47,155 bases of DNA, from the IMG/VR virus record IMGVR_UViG_3300037847_006635, positions 1 to 47,155 of that record; one strand, given 5' to 3'. The first letter of the stretch is position 1, and each line of letters opens with the position of its first letter. The position numbers were made by a program, and so were the translations under genes. Below are positions 16,389-26,145 of the stretch, piece after piece. The stretch is from a virus. Below the pieces are notes generated by a model, which saw only the letters and a list, made by a program, of their open reading frames with translations, had not been told where the DNA came from and made no database searches.

Positions 16389-19300
16389 TATGTACCAAAT
16401 AGCGAACCAGCGATTCTTTGTTCTTCTTGAATTGTTTGTAGAACTACTGCTTTAACTTTTTCAGCAAACTCTCTTGCTTGTTTTGGTGTTTGTTCGCCAT
16501 TAGTTGTAGCATCTACCGAAGCGTTACCATTACCATCTACGTTGACACTAATATTAACATCTCCCATTGTTGAATTATTATTTGTTGTGGTAGAAGCCAA
16601 GGATCCGCCGCTTCCTCCACCTACTGCGCCTCCGTTAGCAAATCTTAAATTATTTATATCTGTAAGTAAATCTTGACCTAGCGCAGCAGAAGCTGGAGCA
16701 CTCATTACAAATTCACCAGCTGTTAACAAAGCATTTGTGTTACTATATGAAGAGCCACCATTTGCAAAAGAAAAAGTTGGTTCTCCTTGTTCATTTCTTT
16801 GAATATTGCTTAACGTACCAAGAGGAGTTGGTGGCGTCTGTACTGAATCTGTTTTTTGGAACATACTACCAACTAATGGTAATTCACTAGCAAAGTTTTT
16901 AAACCTTTCTCCTAAATTTAATTTATCACCAACATTTTTTCTTAAAAATCCTCCTATACCTCCAGCTTCTGATCCAATATCAGTCCCAAACAAGTTAAAT
17001 GATTCTCCAAACAATTCTCCACTTGCAGCTCCACTAAATGCAGAGCTTACTAAACTACTCATAAATGCACCTTTTACTGCATTTCTTCTAGCATCTACTT
17101 GTCTTTGGTAATCCTCTGCAGCTCTCGCATCCTCTTGTCTCTGTGCTAATACTGTTTCAAAAGCTTGTTCTCTTGCTCTATCTAATTGTTGTCTGGCTGG
17201 AGATTGTCTCGCTCTAGCAAAACCAGTTAATCTTCTGCTTTGCGTTTCTAAATTAACACTTGCTCCACTTGCCGTAGCTGAAATCTGATCGGTTGCTCCA
17301 CTAGTTGATCCTTGCATAGCAAACCTTAATAAATCTTCTGTTCCTGTTATTCCTTGGCCACCTCTAGCACTTGCTGGGTCAAAAAAGTTTCCACCTTCTT
17401 GATATTGTCCAATAAAACCATTATTCAATCTTTCTAAAAATTCTAATCCGTATTTATCAACAGCAGACTTTCTTACCACAAATTCTCCATCAGTTAATTT
17501 TGCCGGTACATCATCTTGAACTCCAGATCCACCACTTACAAGTCCTCCATTTGAGAAACCAAGTAAATCTCCAAGGAATCCAGTACTACCTTCCTCCCCA
17601 GTTCCAAATATAGATTGAGAAAGTTTTCTAGCTTGAATTTCTAAAAATTGATCTAATAAAGTTTGACCAAAAGCTCTTGCACCATCTTGCAGTGAGTCAC
17701 TTAAACTTTTCGCACCTCTTGAAGCATCTTGGAAAGCTCTTGTTAAATTACTTGCAAAATTTTCTGGTATATCTCTGGATATGGCGTCTTCAACATCTTT
17801 AAGTCTTTGTGAGTTAATAATTGCGCCACCAGCTAAACCTTGCCTTCTTTTTAATTCAGCATTAATACCTTCTTCACTTTCTAATCTATCTGCTACAGCT
17901 TGTTTAGATACTTTTAATATCTCTATTTCATTTTGTATTTGTTCATTGATTTGATTTTTAATAACATTGTTATCTTTATCTAAAAGCAAAGAGGCTTTCT
18001 TTAAACTTATCTGATCGTCAATATTTTTGGTTTCTTTTTCCGCTTCTATTGTTTTTTGACGTAATTCTAAATTTAATTTTTCGTCAGCGTTTAAAATATC
18101 AAGTCTAAGACTTTTTTGTATTCCAAGCAAAGAGTTTTCAGATTCTAAATTTCTAGTAGCTGCATTAGAATTAACAGTTAATGTTTCTTGAAAAACTTTT
18201 TGTTTCGCATTTTCTGTTGATGTAAATATTTGTAATTCTAATTCTGCTGTGTTCTGTAGAACCCGAATCTTTTCTTTTTCTAACTCACTTAAACCTTCTA
18301 TCTCTAGACTATTTTTAAGCTTAGTAATTTCTTCTTGTCTTCGTTTTTCTTCCGCTTGTTGTCTTGCTTTATCCGCGCTTATTCTGGTCTCTGGATTGTC
18401 TGGATCATCCAATAATAATCCCAATTGAGCTTTTGCAACATTTAAGTCCTCTTTTAACCCAGGTAATTTAGCTTTAGCTAAAGCCTGTGCAAATAAATCT
18501 GCATTAGTTGCTGCATCATTAATACCTTTTACTATTTCGTCTAGTTCTGCATTTGCTGTTTTACTATTACCTGCTATTTCTTCAAATTTTGCTCTAAATT
18601 CTTCAGCTTCAACTCCTCCTAAACCAAGTGCATCTATTATTGCTTCTGACGTGTTAGCTATGTCTTCATTTGTTTGAGATGTCTCTAAAAATGACTTTGC
18701 TAATTCCTTAACACTTTCTACTTGGTCTTCCACAAGTGTTTTTGATTTAGTAATACCTTTGATTTGTTCAAGAATATTAGTGTTTAAAGTTGTTTGTAGA
18801 TCATTTCTTTGAATTTGTACATCTGCTAGATCTTTATCCTGTTGAGCTGATCTAGTTAAAAAATCTGCGCCTGTTTGACTTAAATTTATTGCCTCTCTTC
18901 TTGATTGTTCAAAAGCGTCATCAGCCGCTCTTGTTTCTATTCCTCGATTTAAAATTCTGTCACGTTTAATAGCTGCTACTGCATTTGTTACTGATGTTAA
19001 AATTCCAATGGTATTTATAGCAATATTTTCAGCTTCTTTTTTTGCTTTTTCCACTTGTTCTTGCAGCTTTTTATCCAAAGATCCAAGCAATCCACCAATA
19101 TCAAATTCTGATGCACCTTCAAAAAAGAATAAAAATTTTTCTTTTGTTTCTGTGGATGCTTCGAATAATTCTTTAAGCTCTGAATCACTCATTCCGCCTG
19201 CTTTTAAAATTTGTATAGTTCTTGCGATAGTGTTTTGATTTTCTTCGTTTAATCTTGCAAAAGCTTCTGCTGATTCTCCTAGGGGAGCTCTACTGGTAAT

Positions 19301-22300
19301 ATCTCCTCTTGCCGATTGTAGAGCTACATTAAATAAACCTGCTTCATTTTGCAACATTCCAGCAGTGAATGGTGCTCCCGAAACTCTTCTATTTGGATCA
19401 CCAAATTCAGCTATAGTATTAAAAGCATCTCGTCTTCTTAATAAATCTGCATCTACTCCTTTAGGTATATCTTCTTCACCAGTTAATTTTTGCAATTGTG
19501 TTCTTGCATCAATTTCTGTTTTTAGAGCACTAATTGCTTGTTGCCTAGCGCTTCTTAATGCATCGTCGTCCTCTAAACTTGCTAAATCTATAGAGGCTAT
19601 ATCTTCATCAAGTGATTGAAATTTATCTTTACTTTTTTCTATTGCTTTGTTTAAGGCTATAAACCCAACAACTGCGGCAGCTCCAGCTGCAAGAAATGGA
19701 CCACCCTTTCCTAAGAATCCTGCTACGCTAGTAAGTCCTCCGCCAAGTTTTCCAAGAGCTCCACCCGATTTAGATAATCTTGTACCAAATTTACCCAAAC
19801 TACCAAGTGCTCCTTTTAAAGGATCTTGAAGTAGTGCTACAGTTGATAAAGCTATTGCTGCTGACGTTGCAGCATCAATTAATATTCCAAATTTACCCCC
19901 AACACCTTCAGTTGCGCCTTGTAAAAATGTTAAACCTATCAATAATCCAGCAGCTTTCTCTGCTCCTACTTCAAATTTACCTCCAAGTTTTCCAACTTTC
20001 TTTCCAGTTTTTTCTGTTTCATTTCTGAAATCATTCATGAAAGAAAATTCTTGTTGTTGGAAGTTTGGTACAAATCCTGTAGATGCTGTTGGTATAGAAC
20101 CATTTGGCTCATCTCTTGTATTGGTAACAGCTAAACCTAATGGGTTCATACCGTTTCTTAAACGACCATCTTGATTAATTCTAATTTGATTTATTGGTAA
20201 TCCCGCAGCTTGCTCTCTAGCTATTGCATCCTCTAAACCTCCAAATGCGAAGTTTGGCACATAACCACTTGCCGCTGTTCTTCCTTGGTCTCTAAATATT
20301 TTTTTAGCAAAACTATCAATATTTCCTTTACTATCACTAGCTTTAAATTCTCCCTTAAATCTTGATGCTACTGCACCAAAAAGCATTTTTAATTCAGCTG
20401 GTGGGTTAACAATATCAAAATCTGCCCCACCTTTATCAACACCAGCTTGTTGTATTCCTAAAGCTCTAGCAACAGAAACCTCAAAAGCGGATCCTACCGC
20501 AGATTGTAAAGCACCAAAAGCTCCTCTTGTTCCACCACTGGCGAACATCTTTGATAAAGCTCCTTTACTAACTCCTTTTCCTCCAATGCTTTTGCTTAAA
20601 AAGTCTCCGTATCTTTTTGTGGCGTTTATTAAACCGTCTCTAACGTTTTGTTCTAAAAGTTCGTCTCTGGGATCAGCGGCTTTGTCTACGTTTTTAGGAA
20701 TAATTGGACCTCTTATATTTAAGTTACTTAAAGTATATGGAATATTCTTTTTTCCTATTTTGAAACGACTATTTATTGGTCCTGGGTTAGATTCAAAATT
20801 TTTCCTAGGGACTAAAAATGAATAGCTTGAAGCATCTAATTGTGCTCTTTCTGCCTCTTTTTGTTTTTTTGATTTTGCTCTTTGTCCGGCTCTAGCTTGA
20901 GTTGCTGATTGGTTAGATAGCAAAAATTTTTCTGCGGCTTTTATATCTCCTTCTTTAATTTGTTTACCACCATATCTTGCTCCTAAACCTCGTGTAACAA
21001 CACCACTAGCTCTTTGAAATGAAGTTCCTTTTGCAGTTCCAAAATTAAATTCAGCGTAGTTAGGAACATAACCCCCAGAAGCATTTATTTTTTTAGCTCC
21101 TCTAGGTAGACCCATTGCGGCCACCATATCACGATTAAAAATTGCGTCTCCTCCATTAGCGTAATTAGGAACATAATATTCACTAGTGTTAGCAATCATT
21201 GTTCCTCTTTGTCCTTTACCAAAAGCAAAATTTGGTATAGAAACTACCTTAGAATTTGTAGGAGCCCCACCTACACCTCTCTTAACATCTGCACCTTCAG
21301 CAATGTATCCACTTGCTCCTCTTTTAGTGCTTATGCCTCCTTCTCCACCTCTAAGACCTGCGCCAAATAAAGTTGGTGTTACAGCTTTAGCAATATTTTG
21401 AACTCTTTGTAAAGCTGCGGCTTGTTGATTAAACAAACTTAATAAAACTTGTTCTTGTGCAATTTTATCGCCTTCAAGTTTTAGTAGCTGTGCTTGTACA
21501 GCTTGATTACTTAATAATACTTGTAAAATTGATTGTTGTAATATTGCTTGTTCTTGAGATGCTTTATTAATACCCAAAAGGTTTTTCAAGGAAACAACTC
21601 CGAATTTAGCTAAATCAATAAATAATTTTATAAATACAGCTGTAATCAAAGCCAGTCCTGGTCCACTTAAAACATTACCAACACCCTTTACAATACCTCT
21701 AGCAAATTTGCTACCTACAGTTTCTCCTTCAAGAGCATCTGTAATGCTATTAACAAATCCAGAAATTCCTTTAAGTATATCGCCTGCTGCATCTGTAAAT
21801 CCTAACTCTCCAATAACAGCAGATAGTTCTTGAGCACTAACTTTAACATTATTTATCAATGCTTCTAATGTTCGATTTAAAGCTTGATTTTTTCTATCTA
21901 ATGAACCTACTGCAGTTTCTGAAACACCCAAGGCTTTTGCAAACTGACTTTGTCCAGAATTTAAATCTTCAACTAAACTAATTAAAATATCTCTTTGTCT
22001 AACACCAGCAATTTTTTCTAAAATTAAACTAGATGCCTCACTTCGTATACCCAGTTCGTTTATAACTTTAGCTAAATCTTGGAAAATTGGAATCGCTGCT
22101 CTTAAGTTTCCATCTGCATCGGTTACAGCGATACCCAAATCTCTCAATAGATTTAAATTATCTTTTCTTTGTACTCTAGCAAAAATAGTTTTAAAAGCAT
22201 TACCAATAACAGCACCACCACGTTGTGTTCTTTCTTGAACGGTAGTAACAACAGCCAAAAGCTCATCAAATGAAACACCGGCAACACGAGCAGACGCAGA

Positions 22301-22951
22301 AGCACGTTCTAATCCGTTAATCAAATCTTCGGTGGAAACAGCAAACTTTGTATCAACCTCTGCTAATTTATCTCCTATTTCGGCAACAGTTAAACCAGCT
22401 TGAGCAAAACCTTTAATTGCAGCTGTTAAACCAGCAACAGCTTCTTGAGAGTCTATACCAGCAACACGAACTAATTTCAAAGATGTTTCAACTCTACTTA
22501 AAGTTTCTTCAACACTTAAACCTTGTCTCGCTAATTCCAAAGCACCCTCTGCAACTTGATCAAACGCGGTTCCTGTAGCTTTTGCTACATTAAATATACC
22601 TGTTCCAAATTTTTGTATCTGTTCTGCGTTTGCACCTAAGATTATATTAATTTTTGCAAATGTAGCTTCTACTTTTACTGTATTTTGAACTAAAGCAGAA
22701 AAAGCTTCATTGAGTTTATTAATAACAACAACAGATGCACCGAAAGCTATAACACGAGCGTTAGCTGCGTTTAATGATTTTTCAAATTCACTCGCTTGTC
22801 CTGTAATTTTACCAAGCGGTCTTGAGAGTTTGTCTAAAGATCTAATTCCACCACCAAAATCAACACCCTTAGCTTGTCTATTGATATTTCTAAGAGCAGC
22901 TTGTACTTTCTGATCCCTTGGGTTTAAATTTACATCTATATTTAGTGCCAT
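16388..22951 (-). CDS. Tail tape measure protein
   Basis: A 2187-residue protein, the ruler and DNA-ejection channel of the tail. The N-terminal 400 residues match the TP901-type minor tail domain (NRQAKGVDFGGGIRSLDKL, then ATGTAFDQVAEGALELARQG, GIDSQEAVAGLTAAIKGFAQ). Hydrophobic segments lie near residues 430-460 and 1090-1110. A long coiled coil runs over about 1330-1750. The end carries GGLVSGGSGVQDDVPAKL-TDGEFVVRKSAVDKYG, typical of these proteins. Unusual are five copies of a [YF][VI]PN[FY] motif between about 568 and 960, and an embedded domain with a PD-(D/E)XK-like pattern (see separate entries). At about 1.5 angstrom per residue, a tail near 300 nm would follow. A GAGAGGA ribosome site and a GTGTAA element precede it. 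Confidence 0.9.
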   Translation of the reverse strand: MALNIDVNLNPRDQKVQAALRNINRQAKGVDFGGGIRSLDKLSRPLGKITGQASEFEKSLNAANARVIAFGASVVVINKLNEAFSALVQNTVKVEATFAKINIILGANAEQIQKFGTGIFNVAKATGTAFDQVAEGALELARQGLSVEETLSRVETSLKLVRVAGIDSQEAVAGLTAAIKGFAQAGLTVAEIGDKLAEVDTKFAVSTEDLINGLERASASARVAGVSFDELLAVVTTVQERTQRGGAVIGNAFKTIFARVQRKDNLNLLRDLGIAVTDADGNLRAAIPIFQDLAKVINELGIRSEASSLILEKIAGVRQRDILISLVEDLNSGQSQFAKALGVSETAVGSLDRKNQALNRTLEALINNVKVSAQELSAVIGELGFTDAAGDILKGISGFVNSITDALEGETVGSKFARGIVKGVGNVLSGPGLALITAVFIKLFIDLAKFGVVSLKNLLGINKASQEQAILQQSILQVLLSNQAVQAQLLKLEGDKIAQEQVLLSLFNQQAAALQRVQNIAKAVTPTLFGAGLRGGEGGISTKRGASGYIAEGADVKRGVGGAPTNSKVVSIPNFAFGKGQRGTMIANTSEYYVPNYANGGDAIFNRDMVAAMGLPRGAKKINASGGYVPNYAEFNFGTAKGTSFQRASGVVTRGLGARYGGKQIKEGDIKAAEKFLLSNQSATQARAGQRAKSKKQKEAERAQLDASSYSFLVPRKNFESNPGPINSRFKIGKKNIPYTLSNLNIRGPIIPKNVDKAADPRDELLEQNVRDGLINATKRYGDFLSKSIGGKGVSKGALSKMFASGGTRGAFGALQSAVGSAFEVSVARALGIQQAGVDKGGADFDIVNPPAELKMLFGAVASRFKGEFKASDSKGNIDSFAKKIFRDQGRTAASGYVPNFAFGGLEDAIAREQAAGLPINQIRINQDGRLRNGMNPLGLAVTNTRDEPNGSIPTASTGFVPNFQQQEFSFMNDFRNETEKTGKKVGKLGGKFEVGAEKAAGLLIGLTFLQGATEGVGGKFGILIDAATSAAIALSTVALLQDPLKGALGSLGKFGTRLSKSGGALGKLGGGLTSVAGFLGKGGPFLAAGAAAVVGFIALNKAIEKSKDKFQSLDEDIASIDLASLEDDDALRSARQQAISALKTEIDARTQLQKLTGEEDIPKGVDADLLRRRDAFNTIAEFGDPNRRVSGAPFTAGMLQNEAGLFNVALQSARGDITSRAPLGESAEAFARLNEENQNTIARTIQILKAGGMSDSELKELFEASTETKEKFLFFFEGASEFDIGGLLGSLDKKLQEQVEKAKKEAENIAINTIGILTSVTNAVAAIKRDRILNRGIETRAADDAFEQSRREAINLSQTGADFLTRSAQQDKDLADVQIQRNDLQTTLNTNILEQIKGITKSKTLVEDQVESVKELAKSFLETSQTNEDIANTSEAIIDALGLGGVEAEEFRAKFEEIAGNSKTANAELDEIVKGINDAATNADLFAQALAKAKLPGLKEDLNVAKAQLGLLLDDPDNPETRISADKARQQAEEKRRQEEITKLKNSLEIEGLSELEKEKIRVLQNTAELELQIFTSTENAKQKVFQETLTVNSNAATRNLESENSLLGIQKSLRLDILNADEKLNLELRQKTIEAEKETKNIDDQISLKKASLLLDKDNNVIKNQINEQIQNEIEILKVSKQAVADRLESEEGINAELKRRQGLAGGAIINSQRLKDVEDAISRDIPENFASNLTRAFQDASRGAKSLSDSLQDGARAFGQTLLDQFLEIQARKLSQSIFGTGEEGSTGFLGDLLGFSNGGLVSGGSGVQDDVPAKLTDGEFVVRKSAVDKYGLEFLERLNNGFIGQYQEGGNFFDPASARGGQGITGTEDLLRFAMQGSTSGATDQISATASGASVNLETQSRRLTGFARARQSPARQQLDRAREQAFETVLAQRQEDARAAEDYQRQVDARRNAVKGAFMSSLVSSAFSGAASGELFGESFNLFGTDIGSEAGGIGGFLRKNVGDKLNLGERFKNFASELPLVGSMFQKTDSVQTPPTPLGTLSNIQRNEQGEPTFSFANGGSSYSNTNALLTAGEFVMSAPASAALGQDLLTDINNLRFANGGAVGGGSGGSLASTTTNNNSTMGDVNISVNVDGNGNASVDATTNGEQTPKQAREFAEKVKAVVLQTIQEEQRIAGSLFGT
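20055..21250 (-). repeat. [YF][VI]PN[FY] motif repeats inside the tape measure
   Basis: Five copies of a short peptide lie in this part of the tape-measure gene: VSIPNFAFGKG (about 21220-21246), EYYVPNYANGG (about 21150-21180), GGYVPNYAEFNFG (about 21050-21085), SGYVPNFAFGG (about 20245-20275) and TGFVPNFQQQEF (about 20055-20085). Each is preceded by Ala/Ser/Gly and often followed by a Gly-rich turn. They bracket inserted segments rather than forming a tandem array. Confidence 0.75.
20275..20530 (-). other. Nuclease-fold-like domain embedded in tape measure
   Basis: Between the third and fourth PN[FY] motifs the protein reads GSAFEVSVARALGIQQAG, then GGADFDIVNPPAELKML, then GEFKASDSKGNIDSF. 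The order of a helix with Glu, an Asp in ADFD and an E-x-K (ELK or EFK) is that of PD-(D/E)XK nucleases. Both E-x-K candidates are possible. No activity can be inferred without a structure model. Confidence 0.35.
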
Positions 22952-22972
22952 CCTTTATCCTCTCAAAGTTAA

Positions 22973-22978
22973 TTACAC
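22973..22978 (-). promoter_or_regulatory. GTGTAA element before tape measure
   Basis: Minus strand TTTAAGTGTAATTAACTTTG lies right after the tail-tube terminator and 21 bases before the tape-measure ATG. It should restart transcription after the terminator. A separate ribosome site, GAGAGGA, follows, so this is a long-spacing copy. Confidence 0.65.
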
Positions 22979-22984
22979 TTAAAC

Positions 22985-23014
22985 AAAAAAAAACCCCTCA
23001 CAAAGAGGGGCTTT
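22985..23014 (-). terminator. Rho-independent terminator of the tail-tube gene
   Basis: On the minus strand, CCCCTC, a five-base TTTGT loop and GAGGGG are followed by nine T residues. The hairpin begins about 20 bases after the tail-tube stop. It would isolate the highly expressed tube gene from the tape measure. Confidence 0.85.
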
Positions 23015-23031
23015 GAAATAAAGTAATTTTA

Positions 23032-24264
23032 TTATTGTGAGTCTGCTAATCCTGCATGTTCTAGTCTGCTGAAAGGTACAACACCATTTCTACCAGAGAA
23101 GAATATATTATTAGCAGTATCTTCCGGTCCACCAATTGATAATGAGAATGTCAAATCAACTGTTTTATTAGGTCCAATACTTGAAGTGAATGACTCAGAA
23201 TCTAGTTTTAGATTTGTAAGTCTATAACCAGCTGAGAAAACTGAGCTTTGATCTCTAAATAATAGGTCAGCGTTAGCGATAAATGTGTCACTATCAATAA
23301 CATCTGAAACAGCTTTTGTTTGAGCTTCATTCAAAATAGCGCTAACTGAAAGCGTTGGAACAATTGGGAAGTCAACCACACGAGCGAATGGGAAACGAGT
23401 TCCAATTCTTTCGATAGCTGTTCTTGACATTGGAATTGAAAGAGAAACACTTTGTACGTGAGCTGAGTCTGTTCCATCAATATCTGCAATTGATTTTGCA
23501 TCTGCGTTACTTAAGGATAGAATAATATCTGAAGGTCTTAATGCTGTTGGCATATCTCCTGTAGTTCCACCAAATCCAGATGGAAGGGATACTCCCTCAA
23601 GCCCAACTTTATTTTCATCTGGTGCTCCACCAGCTGCAAATACAGATAAAGGTGTTCCTGCTTCTGGGTCAATTCCCACTCCAGATACACCAGTAAATCC
23701 TGTAATACCATCTTGAGATGCCATATTTCGTACACCAGTGTGGAATTCGATTCCAGCAGATGAATTCATGTTAGATGCTTCAAAAGTACATGTAACAGTT
23801 GGGAAATCACCAACAGCTGCATCTAATGTATAATCTGTCATGAAAGCATTACCAACACCAATAGCAGTAAGATTTGATGTTTGTGTAGATTTTGTATTAA
23901 TGTCCTCACCTTCTGGTGCCGTTAAAATATAAAAATTAACACCTGTTGTAGCTTCAATCTGTCCAGATATAAAACCTTTTGTAGGTGAATTTAAATTTGC
24001 TGACTTAGCAAAATTCAAAGCCTCTTCATTAAATCCATCACTAAGCAAGTAAGTCAAATCAATTGAAGCTGTCGGCGCCTCCAAGATGATGGAGTCAATA
24101 CGAGACAACTGGCCAAATTGGTTAACATCTTGACGAGCAACATTAAATGAATAATTGGCTGATTGAACTCTCTGAAGTTGTTCGTGCCCTTTTATGCCGG
24201 TGGATTTTACGTTTTCACTAACATAAATAGCTTCTGATTGATAAATAATTCTATTTCTTGCCAT
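23032..24264 (-). CDS. Major tail tube protein
   Basis: A 410-residue protein with two tube-like halves. The first has RVQSANYSFNVARQDVNQFG then APTASIDLTYLLSDGF, and the second HVQSVSLSIPMSRTAIERIG then FPIVPTLSVSAILNEA. An internally duplicated tube subunit is known from phage T5 pb6, whose trimer imitates a hexamer; the same may hold here. It has its own promoter-like leader and its own terminator, and uses more CGT arginine codons than its neighbours, all signs of high expression. Location just upstream of the tape measure is the usual place. A sheath is the alternative but the length and pattern fit poorly. Confidence 0.75.
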   Translation of the reverse strand: MARNRIIYQSEAIYVSENVKSTGIKGHEQLQRVQSANYSFNVARQDVNQFGQLSRIDSIILEAPTASIDLTYLLSDGFNEEALNFAKSANLNSPTKGFISGQIEATTGVNFYILTAPEGEDINTKSTQTSNLTAIGVGNAFMTDYTLDAAVGDFPTVTCTFEASNMNSSAGIEFHTGVRNMASQDGITGFTGVSGVGIDPEAGTPLSVFAAGGAPDENKVGLEGVSLPSGFGGTTGDMPTALRPSDIILSLSNADAKSIADIDGTDSAHVQSVSLSIPMSRTAIERIGTRFPFARVVDFPIVPTLSVSAILNEAQTKAVSDVIDSDTFIANADLLFRDQSSVFSAGYRLTNLKLDSESFTSSIGPNKTVDLTFSLSIGGPEDTANNIFFSGRNGVVPFSRLEHAGLADSQ

Positions 24265-24280
24265 AATTTTGTATTATTGT

Positions 24281-24286
24281 TTACAG
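24281..24286 (-). promoter_or_regulatory. CTGTAA variant element before tail tube
   Basis: Minus strand AACTGTAAACAATAATAC followed by AAAATT ends at the ATG at 24264. The core is 16 bases from the start. Almost the same leader (TTGTAAACAATAATA then AAATT) precedes the internal ATG at 32306 in the protease gene. Confidence 0.5.
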
Positions 24287-24307
24287 TTTAAATTTCTATT
24301 TGTGAAA

Positions 24308-25558
24308 TCAAGCCCTAGGAAATCTTGCGATTTGTACATCGAAGTCTATGAAACCAACTTTCAAGTCCCCTGGTAAAGCGTTTTGAGCCCTTTCTGAGAA
24401 CTTTGATGTGCTAACATTTTCAATGTTAAACACGGTGTTTTGATCTGACACAAGTTGATCATAACTGTAGTAACTTGTTCCACTAAGTATGTGAGATTCT
24501 CTTGGATTTGTTTTCTTTAATCCACCATATTCGGTTGATGGATGATCCTCAAAGTCCACTTTTCTTATTGATACATAATTTGAATCTGTGAATATTGATA
24601 GTATCCCATCTAATTGATATGAGTTTTCTGCCAAAACTACTGCTTTAATAGTTGTACTTGTCATATCTTCACCACCCAAAGCAAAAGGTTCATTCTTTTG
24701 ATACTCTGAATTTATAAATACAGCTGGCACAACATTATCATAAGGTTTTACTCCACTTCCGAAATCACCATATCTACTGTTTAAAATAAATTTATTTTCT
24801 ACAATTAAATCTTCTTCTGTTTCGTCTGTTAAATACACATTAAAATCTTTAACTGCAAATTCTCCAGTTATAGTTGATCCTGTAGTATATTTACCAAGTT
24901 GTTCATCATTGCCAGTAACTAAAATTCTACCGTTTTCATAATCTATTACAAAACCAGTGCCTGGCACGCCCGTTTGATTTAAGTCAAAAGTTACATCTCC
25001 CTCAACTTGATCTCCAAAAGTAACACCCTCAAAAGATGTGTTAATATCTTGATTTACATTAGAAATTGTATCAGAGCCCTCTCCAGCTACTTCGCTCTTT
25101 GTTATTCTCCAATACGGGTCTCCCAGTGGATTATATGATATAAAACAGCCAGTTCCACTAGCTCCATGACCACCAGTATAGTTAAAGAAGTTGCCTATTT
25201 TTGCTCCACCTGCCCCAGTTGCTTCTGTTCCAGTCAAAGTCGTTCTTCTATATATTCCATTACAATCATTTAGTAAGTTACCAGATTGACTACCATTAAT
25301 TCCAGTTATTTCTAAATCAAAATCGGGGCTTGAAAGTATATTAGGCGTTGTACTTAAACCAATCCCAGTAAGAGAACTATCATTCACAAGCTGTTTATAT
25401 TCACTAGCAAAAGCCAAAAATCCGCTAGGTAGTCTACTATCATCAAAATAATGAAATACTCCAGTTTTGTTAGAGAAAGATTCACCTCTTTTAAGCAAAT
25501 AATTATCAAACCAAAGCATAAAGCTGGTCATGAGTTCATGTTTAAATTGTGGCTTCAT
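24308..25558 (-). CDS. Virion structural protein, tail completion region
   Basis: A 416-residue protein that I cannot assign to a named family. It starts MKPQFKHELMTSFMLWFDNYLL, a helix-rich opening. It continues as Gly/Thr-rich beta sequence with GTGFVIDYENGRILVTGN, and ends IDFDVQIARFPRA. There is no membrane segment. It overlaps the upstream gene by 4 bases (ATGA) and directly precedes the tail-tube gene, so a neck, tail-terminator or tail-adaptor role is likely from position alone. Expression must come from the operon starting at 26603, as no GTGTAA element lies directly before its ATG; one copy inside the upstream gene (25638-25643) is 80 bases away. Confidence 0.5.
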   Translation of the reverse strand: MKPQFKHELMTSFMLWFDNYLLKRGESFSNKTGVFHYFDDSRLPSGFLAFASEYKQLVNDSSLTGIGLSTTPNILSSPDFDLEITGINGSQSGNLLNDCNGIYRRTTLTGTEATGAGGAKIGNFFNYTGGHGASGTGCFISYNPLGDPYWRITKSEVAGEGSDTISNVNQDINTSFEGVTFGDQVEGDVTFDLNQTGVPGTGFVIDYENGRILVTGNDEQLGKYTTGSTITGEFAVKDFNVYLTDETEEDLIVENKFILNSRYGDFGSGVKPYDNVVPAVFINSEYQKNEPFALGGEDMTSTTIKAVVLAENSYQLDGILSIFTDSNYVSIRKVDFEDHPSTEYGGLKKTNPRESHILSGTSYYSYDQLVSDQNTVFNIENVSTSKFSERAQNALPGDLKVGFIDFDVQIARFPRA

Positions 25559-26145
25559 ATAACTTGACGTTCTAGTTTTTTAAATTTTTTACTATATTTG
25601 TTTATTAATGCAGAAATATATTGCGTGTTCTTAAACTTTACACCTGGTCTGACCACTTTATTAGATTGTATACCAAAACCAGACCTACTACCTTTTGATT
25701 TTTTAAGAAAATATCCTAATCCAGATATACCCCTCTCTATACCTTGAGCCCAACTTCTACCCTCAAAATAAGGTAATGGCGTTATAGCGAATATCTCTTG
25801 AGCTGTTGGTAAAGTAACTGTATATCTAGCTTTTAAACCAGATGATGTGGATAGATTTATACTTGTTGATAGAAGCCTATCTAATATTGGTTGTATTGGA
25901 TCACTACCCTTATCAAACCCTATAAAAGAAAAAAGATTTGTTATTCCGCCCAAAGTTCCACTTGAATTTGTTGATTCTACACCCCTATTTATTTCTATTG
26001 TTACGGGGTGTTTTAAAAACTCTTGAATCATTTCTTTTTTTATTTGCTGAAAAGACCTGTTTACATCTGCCTTCAGAGCTGGTCTAGAGGCTTGTAATAA
26101 ATTTTTTTTTAATTCATTTTGTAACTCTGTAACTAATAATGACAT
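25555..26145 (-). CDS. Head-tail or tail completion protein
   Basis: A 196-residue protein of unknown family. It opens with a helix, MSLLVTELQNELKKNLLQ, followed by SFQQIKKEMIQEFLKHPVTIEINRG. This resembles the start of small tail-completion proteins that begin with amphipathic helices. It ends in a very basic segment (KYSKKFKKLERQVI). It is coupled to the gene before it (TAATG) and to the gene after it (ATGA). Gene order of connector, this gene, the 416-residue protein and then the tube suggests a tail-completion or stopper function. This is inference from position. Confidence 0.45.
   Translation of the reverse strand: MSLLVTELQNELKKNLLQASRPALKADVNRSFQQIKKEMIQEFLKHPVTIEINRGVESTNSSGTLGGITNLFSFIGFDKGSDPIQPILDRLLSTSINLSTSSGLKARYTVTLPTAQEIFAITPLPYFEGRSWAQGIERGISGLGYFLKKSKGSRSGFGIQSNKVVRPGVKFKNTQYISALINKYSKKFKKLERQVI

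Noticed and set aside
23032-24264. Tail sheath instead of tail tube
   Set aside because: Too short and lacking sheath-like features; internal duplication and position before the tape measure fit a tube.
25638-25643. GTGTAA copy inside the 196-residue gene
   Set aside because: It lies about 80 bases from the next start, outside the spacing of the other copies, so I treat it as chance.
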